A stretch of 64,000 nucleotides of DNA, taken from Ochotona curzoniae (Eukaryota; Chordata; Mammalia; Lagomorpha; Ochotonidae). A model generated the notes under the pieces. That model searched no databases. It saw nothing but the letters and a program-made list of their open reading frames with translations, and had not been told where the DNA came from. The position numbers and the translations under genes are program-made. Positions 22,511-34,221 of the stretch are shown here, piece after piece (position 1 is the stretch's first letter; each line of letters begins with the position of its first letter). The DNA lies in the NCBI RefSeq assembly GCF_017591425.1, contig NW_024465885.1, positions 41,039,001 to 41,103,000 on the forward strand. Direction: 5' to 3'.

Positions 22511-24530
22511 GCTTCTTGGACTTGCACAGGTGTGGTAATCAGGCAGCTTAACTTCCCAGGGTAAGGAAGGCCCAGCACGGCCCCAGGGTCCCCAGCCTGA
22601 GTGCTGTTTGAACCAGTACAGATACAGTAGTCCAGTAGTCGGGTGGCATAACTCCCCAGGGGAGGGGAAGTCTTGCGACTCCGTGTGCCAATGTTGACCA
22701 CAGCAGCATGCTCTGGGGACTTGGTGGGAGGGCTTACAGAGATGTTGGGGGATGACTCAGATTAAAGCAACCTGAGACCTGAGGGTTCATGTCAGGTTAG
22801 GAATGTCTACTGAGAGACTTCCATAGACAAGTATAATGCATTTGTAGGTCAGCAACTGGACTGAGGCCTAATATGTAGAAAGGGCATAAGGCAGGAGCTG
22901 CGGGGTGGTTAAGGGCCAGACCAAAGCATCAACATGCATTGAAACCTGAGCTGGAATAGTTATCATGGATCACCAGTGAAATTCCACTTGCTGGCACACA
23001 CTAAAGCTAGGCATAAGGGCCTGCCTGTTTTTTTTTAAACACCAGTGTCTACCAGTAGGATTCAAATTAGGGGACAGGTAATGTTAGATGGACCCATAAC
23101 ACTAACAAGCATGCAAGAGAATCAGATCCGGGGACAAAATTGAAAGTGGAGTATATGGGCTCACCTTATAGAACCGCACGCTTCAGTGGAACACACAAGA
23201 TCTGTGGCTGGGAACAGATGCAGTTGGGGAACAAAGGGGACGCCCCAGCTGGACTCAGGTACCCACTAGTGAGCAAGGGTATGGAATGGGTGTGGTGGTC
23301 TGGTGGGGACATGGCTGAAATCCCCCTTGACATAGGTGTGGACTGAGTCTGAGGAGCACTAGTCTGAGCCAGATTCCAGCACCTACTGGAACTTGAGAGA
23401 GCCAGGAAGGGCATAGAATTGGATGGGCTCTGTCTCAGCTCTGGCTGAAACACATGAGGACTGTGACTGGGAGTGGACCAAGAACTTAACTCCCAAGAGT
23501 AACAACTGGAATGGGTGTGGACCATCTGGGTAACAACATTGTACCTGCCAAAACAAGAGGCAGACTAAGTTTACCTTGGCCAAGGAGACACCAGTGTGTG
23601 TGAGATCTGTCACTGGGAGTAGATCTGAAAGATGATCTTGGGAAACTCCTTCTTTGGGATGCAGTCCTTGCAGGTTAGCACAAGAATGAAAGCAAGGAGC
23701 AAGCCAGACCATTCAGGATACAGTATGCACCATCATACATGTGGATCCTGTCCATGAATAGACCAGGATTGGGCCATTCCATAGCATCCATGGGCATATC
23801 TGAGAACCAGAAAGGGCTGCAGGAAAGGCCAGGTTGGATCACAACACCAGTCAATGCATGCATGTTAGGTCCGTGCCTGGGTACTGGCTAGGCCAGGCTA
23901 GGCTGTATCACTGATGAGCAGGAGCTGGAACTAGGAGCAGACTGGACCAAGCCAGGCTGCAACACCCGCTGGTTGATGCTGAGGTGAGGCAAGCCATGCC
24001 AGTCTGTGCACAGTGGGTGCTGGGTCTCTGAGCTCCTTGAGCAGGATTCCAACCAAGCCAAGTTCACCTATCTTTGGTCCTTGTGCCCACCTGCAAGAAC
24101 TGGTCTTCTTCAGTGGAAAATACAGAACAGTGGACAGCAGGACCTGTTGCACATGGAGGACATTCCACCCACTGGGAACTACAGAGAACATCTGATATCA
24201 CAGCAGAGGAAGGAGCAAAGAGCAAATTGGAAAACTACCCCAACCAAGAGATGACAGCAAGTATCTGGGTGAAACGAGAATGTAAGGTGGACTATGTCAG
24301 CCAATGTATATCGGAAGCATTTTGGAACTATCGAAACCACCTCGGCAGGATCCTTGAAATGTATAGCACATCAGGAACCTGGGTGGATATCATATGGCCA
24401 TTCTGCATCCCTAGGCACTGGGGCGATGGAAGGCTCGGTGTGGCAACTCCCCTTATCTCCTTCCTTTCCCCAGAAACAGGAAAAACAAATAGATAATTTA
24501 AAAGTGGGGGAAAATGAGAGAGAATTATTT
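22511..24530 (+). mobile_element. Retroposon-like insertion with degenerate ~130-bp tandem repeat
   Basis: About 2.0 kb interrupts sequence that is continuous in the D flank near 57.17 kb. It is flanked by AGAAAATTTTTTAGG and AGAGAATTATTTAGG, a plausible decayed target-site duplication. The 3' end is A-rich. Between about 23200 and 24030 a GC-richer module recurs at roughly 23200, 23335, 23460, 23605, 23740, 23870 and 24000, with cores like GATCTGTGGCTGGGAACAGA and GATCTGTCACTGGGAGTAGA. The 3' 600 bp matches the insertions at 8285 and 39555. No coding capacity was recognised. It may be a LINE-1 5' region or a composite retroposon; I cannot name the family. Confidence 0.55.
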
Positions 24531-25752
24531 AGGAACTTTCCAAGTACTTCTGATGATGGTTAATCTGCTCATGTGGATGCACATGGTTCAAATATTTTAG
24601 CCCTTGGTTTTCCACAGTACAAATTATTGTGTCTTTGATTCCTTGAGCATTTTACTTGGCAGCAACAAAGATTTCAATCTATTATCTCTTACAAAAAAAA
24701 AGTGAGCATACGTCTCATGTTTCTTGTAAGTAAAAACTTGGATTTCCCCATAATCCACTGCACAGCCATGGGAGAATGCAGGTCACTGCGAGGTCACACA
24801 GGCTACTAGGTCAGTGACTGCCTGTGTACTATAAGCTACATTCCTTGCCTCCATACATCCCAGTACTTAGGAAATCTAGAAAGTGTCTTTACAGTAAGAA
24901 CTATCATTTCAGCTAGACCTTTTTTTTTCCATTTAATAGAACATGAAATTTAAATACAATGCATTGGCTTATCAACAAATATGCAGTTATGCTAAAATCA
25001 GCAGGTTTTCGGTGGGTATTTGGCCCTAACACATGTTCATTTCACCAGAGAAGAAAAGCACAAAAGGTCAAATTAAGAATCTAAGTTGGCTAAAGCATTC
25101 ATTTCCTCTGAAGCATTATTTTATAGCACGGCATGAACGAGAAAACCACTGTCTCCACATCAAAGGCTTACATGCCAAAGATTTAACTCTATTTTGAGCA
25201 TTCTTAGTTTCTGATGAAATAGTTTTCAGGACTTGAGGGAGTTAATTTTTTTTATGAGCAAGTTTTCATTTCGTTTTTTAATGTTTCTTCTCTTTCCTTG
25301 ATGAATACTTGCACAGGAAAGACTTCCAACGTAACTATAACATATACCTTTGAAAGTCTGATGCTACATTTTCTACGGTTCTCTATATGTACAATAGCAC
25401 AACATACTTAAATAGCAGAGTGTAGGACTTCTACGTATTGCTAAAGGAATACTATACAAATCTTGGGGGGAATTGTAATAATGAAGAATGGAACGGGATG
25501 AAGGAAAATTCAAAGGATGGCATCACTATGTCTATAAAACTGTATCATAGAAAATAATAATATATAAAGAAGAAAAATAAGTGCAAGTAGAAAGATAACA
25601 CAGGGATTTTCATCTTGCTAATGAGATGTTCAAAACATAGGCTAATTGTCAAAACTGTGCTGGATGGTCTAACGTGTGAAGATTGAGGCATGGGAGAAGA
25701 GCTGATATGCAGCAAAGAGGAAAGTAGCCAGAGCAGTTAGAAGGCAAGGAGG
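24531..25752. other. Non-coding DNA left of the full-length LINE-1
   Basis: No gene seen. 24531-25300 aligns with 57.17-57.9 kb. 25600-25745 aligns with 1290-1510, marking the left edge of the duplicated unit that holds copy C. Confidence 0.5.
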
Positions 25753-26432
25753 TGGAGGAGGGAGTCAAGATGGCTGACAGAGTTAGACTGGTGTAACTGA
25801 GGGGCCTAAAAATTAGGGATGAAAGCAGTCTGAAGTGAGCCGGAGAGGAAAAGAACCTCGGCGAACACTGTGGGAAATTCCCCAGCCCCGCCAGGACTGA
25901 GAAAACCCGTAAAACAGTCACGAGATATTGGGATCAGCAACCTGAGAAGGACAAAGAGAGAGCTCTGGACTGCACAGACTCCAGCGAAATTCAAAATTCG
26001 GGGAACGAGCCTCGGTGAGCTCCTAACACAGGGGAGAGCCCGCCCTTAGCAGGAGGCAAAATCGGGCAAGCATTAGGAGAGGAAACCTAACAAAAGAAAA
26101 GCCTGCCCTTAGCAGGAGGCAAGATCAGGATAGCAAAATCTGACAAGCGAAATTCGGGGCGCGAACCTTCGTGAGTCGCTAGCACAGGGAAGAGCCCGCC
26201 CTTAGCAGGGGGAACTTGAGACAAAAAATAATGAAAGCTCCCTGAGCTGTTGGCTGGTATCTAAACAGCCTTGGATCTGGACAGGGCCTGAGGACACAAA
26301 GAAGAAGAAAAAAATATATATATCTAGGTCGGCAAGACCTGGGTCACCCACTAGGTGGCAGCAGAGATCAAGAGTGAGAAGCCAGCAATATCTTTTATCA
26401 CATAGACATGGGGTGAAGTCACAGGAAAATAA

Positions 26433-27377
26433 ATGAGTCAGAGGAAGGAGCCAGTGCCACCCCAAAAAAGTCAGCAAAAGGCCTGGTCAATCACAGAGAT
26501 TACAGATGAAGAAATTGAAGACGTATCAGATAAGGAGTTCACAAAAATAATTATGATACTCTCAGAGACAATGAAAAACAATGGGAAGAATTGAAGGGAT
26601 TCAAAAACCACATAATCACAGAAACAAAATTTTCAAAAACGAGATCCTCGAACTCAAGCACAGAGTCGAGAGTTTAGCGAACAGAATTAATGCAGCAGAA
26701 GATGGGATATTCGAATTGGAAGATTCCCATAATGAAAGCAGGCAGCTCATTAGCCAACTGGAGACACAACTACACAACGCATCCAAGGCGATCCAGGAGA
26801 TGAACGACGACATCAAGAAGTCAAATATCAGAATTATGGGCTCCCAGAAGGAGTGGAAAGAGAGACAGGCATACAACAATTGCTTGATGAAATTACACAG
26901 AAGAACTTCCAAAAGGCTTGGAACATGAGCCCAGTCCAAATCCAGGAAGCCCAGAGAACGCCCCACTGGTTTCACCCAAAAAGATCTTCCCCCAGACACT
27001 TGGTAATCAAGCTGCCCTCAAATGAATATAAAGAAAGAACCCTGAGGCTAGCACGAAGCAAAGACAAGCTTATATTTAGAGGCAGGTCCATCAGAATCAC
27101 TGCTGACTTCTCTGAACAGACACTCCAGGCAAGAAGGGAATGGAATAAAATCTTTCAAATACTGAAACAGAACAACTGTCAACCAAAAATATTGTATCCA
27201 GCAAAGATCTCATTTGTATTTGAGAATGAAATTAGATACTTTCATAGCAAAGAGAAACTAGAAGAATATGCTAGCACAAAACCAATTCTACAAAATCTGC
27301 TCAGAAAGGCGCTACTCCCAGAGAGAAAGCAACCAAACCACAAGCAAGGATGGCAAGTGGGAAGACCACCACATTAA
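26433..27377 (+). pseudogene. LINE-1 ORF1 (RNA-binding chaperone), frameshifted
   Basis: ORF1p binds LINE-1 RNA as a trimer. The frame starts MSQRKEPVPP at 26433, breaks near 26590 and continues in other frames. A coiled-coil stretch follows (26581-26850, rich in Glu, Leu and Asn), then the RRM and C-terminal domain (26853-27377, with ARSKDKLIFRGRSIRITADF and SAKIS-type text LYPAKISFVF). At least two frameshifts separate the parts, so no full protein is made. Confidence 0.85.
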
Positions 27378-27430
27378 AGCTCATGAGAGGAAAGACACTC
27401 AGAAACCAACATCCTCAAAGACACACGCGC

Positions 27431-29971
27431 ATGGCAGGACAAAATCACAACCTCTCAATAATAACCCTTAACACAAATGGCCTCAATTCATCAATCAAAA
27501 GACACAGATTAACAGACTGGATTAACAAACAAGACCCAACTATCTGCTGCCTATAAAAGATGCATCTAACCAGAAAAGACGCTAAGAAACTGAAAGTAAA
27601 GGGATGGGAAAAGTTATTTCATGCCAATGGATGGGAAAAAAAGGCTGGTGTAGTGGGCCTAATTTCAGATGACATAGACTTCAATGTGACAAACATCAAA
27701 AAGGACAGGGAAGGGCATCATATATTGTTAAAAGGGAAGATACATCGGGAAGTAATTACCCTTCTTAACATTTATGCTCCAAGTCCAGACGCACCCAGCC
27801 ATGTGAAACAATTACTTCTAAATTTAAAAGGAGATATAGATGAACATTTGATGATCCTGGGAGATCTGAATACCCCGTTAACACCAATAGACAGATCAAT
27901 GAGACAAAAACTCAACAGAGAAGCTACAGAGCTCACACAAACAATAGAACAACTGGACTTGGTAGACATCTATAGAGTATTTCATCCTAAGGCCACAGAT
28001 CATACAATTTTTTCAGCACCTTCTCCAGTATAGACCACATGATTGGACAAAAAGCATGTTTAACTAACTACAAAAACATCAGAACCATACCATACAACTT
28101 CTCAGATATCATGGAATGAAACTGGATATCACCATTTCAAAATGCCCCAGGAAATATGTAAACTCTTGGAGGTTGAACAATACACTATTAAACGAGCCAT
28201 GGGTTAGAGAAGAAATTAAGACAGAGATAAAAAAAATTTATGAAAACCAATGAAAACTCAGATACAACAGTCCAAAACGTGTGGGACACCGCCAAAGCAA
28301 GGCTACGGGGTAAACGTATTGCAATTAGTGCTCATGTCAAGGCCAAAGAAAGGCATCAAATACAGGAATTATGCACACACCTCCAGGAATAGGAAAAACA
28401 GGGACAGAATGACCCCACAAACACGTAAGAAACAAAAAATTACCCAAACAAGGGAGCAACTGAATCAAATAGGAATCATAAAAAACTATACACAAAAATC
28501 AACAAATCAAAAATCTGGTTTCTTGAGAAGATAAATAAAATAGACACCCCACTGGCCCGATTAACAAAGAGAAAGCAAGAGAAAGTGAGAATTAGCAGCA
28601 TCAAAGATGAAAAAGGCAACATAACAACAGACACTGCAATCATTAAGAAACTAATCAGAAATTATTACAAAGAATTGTACTCCAACAAATCAGATGACCA
28701 CTTGGAAACGGAAAGGTTCCTAGACTCCCACCATTTACAAAAACTCACCTCAGAAGCAACAGAAGACGTGAATAAACCCATAACCGAAGCAGAGATTGAA
28801 TCAGTGATTAAAGATCTCCCAAAAAAGAAAAGCCCAGGCCCAGAGGGCTTTACCACAGAATTGTACAAAACATTCCAAACACAGCTAACCCCAATCCTCT
28901 ACAAGCTCTTCAAAACAATAGAAAAGGAAGCAAACCTTACAAACTCATTCTATGAAGCCAATATCACTTTAATCCCAAAACCGGATAGAGAATAAACAGA
29001 GAAGGAGAACTACAGACAAATCTCCCTGATGAACATTGATGCTAAGAATCTCAATAAAATCCTAGCCAATAGAATTAAAAAAAAAAAATCAGAAAGATTA
29101 TTCATCCAGACCAAGTAGGATTCATCCAGGGAATGCAGGGATAGTTCAACATACGGATATCCATAAATGTGATACACCACATTGAAAAACTGAAGAATGA
29201 AAACCATATAATAGTATCAATAGATGCAGAAAAAGCCTTCGACAAAATCGAACATTTTTGAATTAAAAACCCTAACCAGGGTAGGCATAGAAGGAACAAT
29301 CCACAACATAATCAAAGCAATATATGAAAAACCCAATGCCAGCATCATACTAATGGAGAAAAACTGGATCCCTTTCCACTGTGATCTGGAACAAGACAAG
29401 GATATCCGCTATCCCCACTGCTATTCAACATAGTCCTAGAGGTGCTTGCAGCGGCCATAAGACAAGAAAAAGAAATCAAAGGAATCCAAATGGAAAACGA
29501 AGAAGTGAAGCTTTCACTATTCGCAGATGACATGATTCTTTACATAGAAGAATGAAGACATTCAATACAGAGACTCCTAGAACTCATACAAGAATTTGGA
29601 AGAGTGCTAGGGTACAAAATTAATGAACAAAAATCAATAGCCATAGTGTATGCAAACAGCCCCAAGATGGAAGATCTAACCAGCAAGTTGGCATTCAAAA
29701 TAACAGAGAAAAGTATGAAGTATCTAGGAATAAAATGAACCAAAAGCGTAGGAGAACTTTTTGAAGAAAATTACAAAGCACTTGAAAAACAAATCAAACT
29801 GGACCTCAAAATATGGACAAACATTCCATGCTCCTGGATAGGAAAAATGAATATCATTAAAATGTCTATACTACCAAAAGCAGTATAAACTTCCAATGCG
29901 ATCCCAATTAAATTACCCAAAACATTCTTCATTGAATTGGAAAAAATGTTACAAAGGTTCATCAAGAAACA

Positions 29972-30016
<45 letters not shown>

Positions 30017-31269
30017 CACGAATAGCTAGAACCATTCTGAAGAATAGGAACATAACAGGGGAAATCACAGTCACAGACCTCTGCACATACTACAGGGCAG
30101 TGATTATCAAAACAGCCTGATACCAGCACAATGATAGAGAGCAGGATCAATGGAACAGAATAGAAACAACAGAAGGAAACCCATATAGATGCAGCCAATT
30201 AATCTTGGACAAAAAGACAGATGACAATCTAAGCAAATGTGAAGGTCTATTCAATAAATGCTGTTGGGACAACTGGATGATAGCCTGTAGAAACAAGAAC
30301 ATAGACCCATAGCTCTCACCATACACTAAGATCAAATCTAAATCGATAAAAGACTTAAACCTACACCCAGAAACCTTCAAACTTTTGGAAGAAAATGTAG
30401 GAAACACACTACAAGATTTAGGTGTAAGCCCTGACATCCTAAAAAGGACACTAAAAGCAACAGCAATCAAGGCCAAAATAAACAAATGGGACTTCATCAA
30501 ACTAAGAAGCTTCTGTACAGCAAGGGAAACAATAAACAAAGTAAAAAAGCAACCCACAGAATGGGAGAAGATCTTAGCGCACTACGTAGGTGATAGGGGG
30601 CTAATCTCCAGGACATATAAAAATCTACAGAACAACCAAAACACCAAAACAAGCAAACTACTCAAGAAATGGGTACAGGAAATGGGCAGACATTTCACAA
30701 AAGAACAAACCCAAATGGCAAACAAACAAATGAAAAAATGCTCAAGTTCCTTGGCAATAAGGGAAATCCAAATGAAGACAACAATGAGGTACCACCTAAC
30801 AGCAGCAAGGGTGGCTCACATACCAAAAACCATGAACAACACTTGCTGGCAAGGATGTGGGGAAAAGGGAACCCTACTCCACTGTTGGTGGGACTGCAGA
30901 CTTGTGCATCCTCTATGGAAATCAGTATGGAGAATACTCAAGCAGCTGAAAATTTGCATACCATATGACCCAGCAATAGCACTCCTAAGAATATATCCAA
31001 AACACCTGTTTTACGAGAAACCAACATGCATCCCCATGTTTATAGCAGCACAATCAGTAATTGCAAAACTTGGAAGGAACCGAAATGCCCATCAACAGAA
31101 TACTTGATATAAAAGCTATGGTTTATATACTCAATGGAATATTACTCAGCTATTAAAAGATAATAAAATGCAGTTCTTTGTGGCCAAATGGGTCCAACGG
31201 GATTCCCTTATGCTAAGAGAAATGAACCAATCCCAAAAGGTTAAATACCACATGTTTGCCTTAATCTGA
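27431..31269 (+). pseudogene. LINE-1 ORF2 (endonuclease/reverse transcriptase), broken
   Basis: ORF2p nicks target DNA and reverse transcribes LINE-1 RNA. The start MAGQNHNLSIITLNTNGLNS is clear. A stop at about 27554 follows ICCL, and the family's QETHL motif reads stop-KMHL, so the catalytic Glu is lost. Further along are LNIYAPS, GDLNTPL and a frameshift near 28020. The reverse transcriptase fingers (28585-28995) are followed by FADDM at about 29525-29539 and the C-terminal zinc-knuckle region (30669-31110, with [18 protein letters not shown]). The protein ends KYHMFALI at 31269. Several stops and an AC microsatellite interrupt it. Confidence 0.88.
29972..30015. repeat. (AC)n microsatellite inside LINE-1 ORF2
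   Basis: About 22 AC units grown from a short CACA stretch in ORF2 between the conserved FIKKQ and IARTILKNRN segments. Confidence 0.95.
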
Positions 31270-32845
31270 GATGAAAAGTTGTTAATCTGGAAAATAATAC
31301 CTGTATATTGTAATATTATAACAATCTCTGACAGCATGTATCCAATGCAATACGATAATGCGACATAATCCATAAAACAACAATTAATGTGAGTCAGACT
31401 GCTTATGATCTACATCAAAGAACTATAAAAGCTAAAACACTCTTGATACCCTATGTTATTCTGTAATGGGGAGGGAGTGCAGAGAAATCTTCCATCTCCC
31501 TAAAGTGTGAGGAAGATTTGAAATATAACCTATCAGGATCATATATGGTAACTCACAAACAACAGACTCGAGTTGGCATTAGACAGTAATAAAGCTACAA
31601 AGGCATAAGGGGGGAATCAGGAGTGAACCTGACAGCCTCTTAACAGGAGGTCTTAGACGTGGAGCTGGGAGAGACCCCAGAGTGGAGCAGGTGGACAGTA
31701 GAAGGCTCATATCCCAATCCTGAAGACTCCCAGATCCTCACCATGGATCATCAATATGCGCAACAAGGACCACATCCCAACTGCCAAGGAGATTTTGGAG
31801 GACAGGAGTACCTTCGGTGGCCGAGAACTCTGAGGTCACCCACCCCCACCTGGAGCTTCCACAGGGGATGGAAGAAGTCCAAACTCTGCCATGCAGGAAC
31901 CAGCATCATCGGAATGATAACCAGGAGCCCTGAGCGGTCCGCAGAAACAGAAGAATAATAAACTTCCATCGGGAATAGGGAAGAGAGCTTTCTCTGTTCC
32001 TTGTTTAGTACCAGCTCTGGATCCTCCACCCTTTCTAGCAATGACTACCAGGATCGCTCCAGAAACCCCTCAAAACAAACAAACAAGAAACCAAGAATAG
32101 ATAGACAACAACAAGGAAAGCTTAGAATCAGACAGGAAATGACCTGCATGGATCCAAGCATGCCTCACTAGGTAAGACACAAAGATTAGTTACTTCCCAC
32201 TGGGATATTGAGGATTTCTTTGCACACCCCTCCAAAAAAATGACCTGCACCTAAACTGTTCACACGTCTTGTTAGAGTTATAAGCCAGTTCAGACCACCC
32301 AAAAATAACCAAGCCCAGCAAAATCATGCTTCAACACTATAAACAGCTAAATACTTAAAGGAAAATAGACACAAGACAGCTGAATAGTAGTCTATAGGCA
32401 TTTTAAGGCATATAGAAACCGGTTGACAATAAACCAAAATTGAAATGTCTATTAAGAACTCACAGGATGTGGTTAAGAACCTGCATTTTCCTATTAACAC
32501 ATGGGTTAATCAATACCATGTAGATTAATACCATAATGTTGTAAATTGTTGTTGATGTTATGTCGGGGCTTTTAATTGATGGGGACAATACTCTGCCAGC
32601 TCTACCATCAGACCAGAGATGGTCTCACCAAGAAACTGTTGGATTACCAGGACAATAAGATGGTGGACTTCACGCTTGGTAAACACTTCTAATGAAAGAA
32701 TCTCAACTGAATTTGAACTGTGGTAATGCAACAAGGAGGATGAATCCACCATGGAGGCAGGGTTTGGGGAAGGGTGAGGGGAATCCCAGTGCCTATAAGA
32801 CTGTGTCACATAGTTCAATGCAATTAATTATAAAAAAAAGACGGT

Positions 32846-33225
32846 AAGAAGGAAAGTCAGGTATCATGTCCAGGCATTGGGCTGTTGCTTTGGGGTCTAG
32901 ATTATTGGAAGTCATTGAAGGCTTCAGTACAAACCTATGGCTACATCTAGATGAGAAAGGGCACTATAGTGGAAGCAAGAGATAAGGGACATTATTCCTA
33001 GTCATGCCTTTGTAAGACTCATGCCAAACAGCATTTATTGGGCTTTCCAGGACAAAGAATCAAAGGACTACAAGGCAGCTTGAGGAATGATAACATCAAA
33101 CAATTTCTCAATGCCCAGGAAGAGCATATGCTTGGGTAGCATATCCATCTATTTACCAAAACTCCTGAGAAGTTTTGCATGATCCTTTGTGTGTCCAAAT
33201 GCAGAAATAAGAGACAAACGAGTGA
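32846..33225. repeat. Left flank of copy C, duplicate of 1832-2215
   Basis: Starting at GGAAAGTCAGGTATCATGTC it follows the left flank of copy A closely. B and D have unrelated sequence here, so this flank groups A with C. Confidence 0.75.
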
Positions 33226-33246
33226 ATCAGATGCTTAGTTTTGACT

Positions 33247-33252
33247 TTTATT
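33247..33252 (-). promoter_or_regulatory. Poly(A) signal AATAAA of KRTAP26 copy C
   Basis: AATAAA on the minus strand, about 235 nt past the stop of copy C. Confidence 0.75.
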
Positions 33253-33485
33253 ATAGCATGAACCAAATACATTCTTCCCACACCAGGGCAACACTGAAAA
33301 ACATTGCAGATTTGGTTTTTTTTAATGCCAAGCAAAGAGGAAAGTGTGGAAGTAGCAGCTCCTGTTTAGGTCAGGAACAGGCAGAACAGGCAACTGAAAT
33401 TCAGGCACTACCAAGAAAGCAGCAAAAAGTCCATTGGAATTTTCATCCTGCATCTCCAGCATGCTCACTGGCTAGAACAAGAAAG

Positions 33486-34130
33486 CTACTGGCATCCCTG
33501 GGCAGAGCAAGATGGACGGCAAGTGCCACACACATGGGTCACAGGTTGGCAACCACCGGATGGAGGCTGCAGAGGCCTTGGGCTACTGGATACCACATGC
33601 ACCACTTGAGGACCACAGGTCACAGAACCTCCTGGCTGGCATCCAAACGTGAAGATGCTCTGAGGCCGGCTGCTGGTGGGCAGATAGGTCACTGGGCGGT
33701 AGACACTGGGCCCACAGCTTATGGGCTGGCAGTTGGTAAGCAGAGAGCTCTGTGGACGGCAGCTGCTGGACACATAACTCAGAGGCTTACAGGATACCGG
33801 CAGGCAGGAGCTGGAGATGATGGAAGATACAGGGACAAAACTGGTGCCTTGGCTCGGTCTGGACACATAGTACACAGTGGAAGAACCCCCAGAGGTCGCA
33901 CAGTTGCTGGGCACACAGTTGAGTGGCTGGCAGCTGGTGGATTCCATGCAGGTCTCTTGGCAGTTGTCAGAGAGCCAGGCCTGGTCTTGACCACTGCTGG
34001 GTACATAGAGGACATCTCCGCAGCTCCCATTGGTAGAGCAGAGGGCCACAGATGGTGAGGCAGGGATGTGGCAAGAGTTCCTGAGGGACCCTGAACCACA
34101 GTTTGCAGAGCAGTAGTTCTGGCAAGACAT
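33486..34130 (-). CDS. KRTAP26-1: Keratin-associated protein 26-1-like, copy C
   Basis: This is the third intact 214-residue copy, in the same orientation. It has Asp55 and Ser118, both shared with D, but Tyr149, shared with A. Ile159 is private (Leu elsewhere). It has 23 cysteines and all C-x-P repeats and the N-terminal and C-terminal landmarks of copy A. Its left flank resembles A, while its promoter and first 2 kb of 5' flank resemble D. The full-length LINE-1 ends about 380 bp before its poly(A) signal, downstream of the gene. No inactivating change is seen. Confidence 0.93.
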   Translation of the reverse strand: MSCQNYCSANCGSGSLRNSCHIPASPSVALCSTNGSCGDVLYVPSSGQDQAWLSDNCQETCMESTSCQPLNCVPSNCATSGGSSTVYYVSRPSQGTSFVPVSSIISSSCLPVSCKPLSYVSSSCRPQSSLLTNCQPISCGPSVYRPVTYLPTSSRPQSIFTFGCQPGGSVTCGPQVVHVVSSSPRPLQPPSGGCQPVTHVCGTCRPSCSAQGCQ

Positions 34131-34209
34131 AGTGAGGTTTTGGAGAGCAAGCTGGGCTTGTGGAGACAGATGAAACCAACTTTCGTACTGACCCTCACTT
34201 GGATGGGCC

Positions 34210-34221
34210 CCTTATATATCC
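34210..34221 (-). promoter_or_regulatory. TATA box of KRTAP26 copy C
   Basis: GGATATATAAGG on the minus strand, 80-91 bp upstream of the copy C ATG. In C and D the bases just after it read GGGCCC rather than GAGCCC. Confidence 0.75.

Larger units (their letters stand above)
15440..25300. repeat. Older segmental duplication, partner 50655-57900
   Basis: The right flank of copy B aligns in blocks with the right flank of copy D, including shared old SINEs (18275 and 53460; 21755 and 56470) and a shared ancient LINE fragment. It is much more diverged than the 6-11.8 kb tract. Each side has private insertions: a SINE at 17634, an LTR-like piece and a 2-kb retroposon in B; a SINE at 53038 and a LINE-1 at 54310 in D. 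Confidence 0.75.
25753..32845 (+). mobile_element. Full-length LINE-1, inactivated, about 7.1 kb
   Basis: The order is a 5' region of about 680 bp (begins near GGAGTCAAGATGGCTGACAG), ORF1, ORF2, a long 3' untranslated region of about 1.57 kb with a G/A-rich middle, and a short poly-A. Flanking AAGGAGG and AAGAAGG may be a short target-site duplication. Both ORFs are broken. It separates the A/B half of the cluster from the C/D half and sits within about 10 bp of the place where copy A carries a CSINE. Confidence 0.9.

Noticed and set aside
29972..30015. AC array as a candidate telomeric or structural element
   Set aside because: It is an ordinary dinucleotide expansion inside LINE-1 ORF2.
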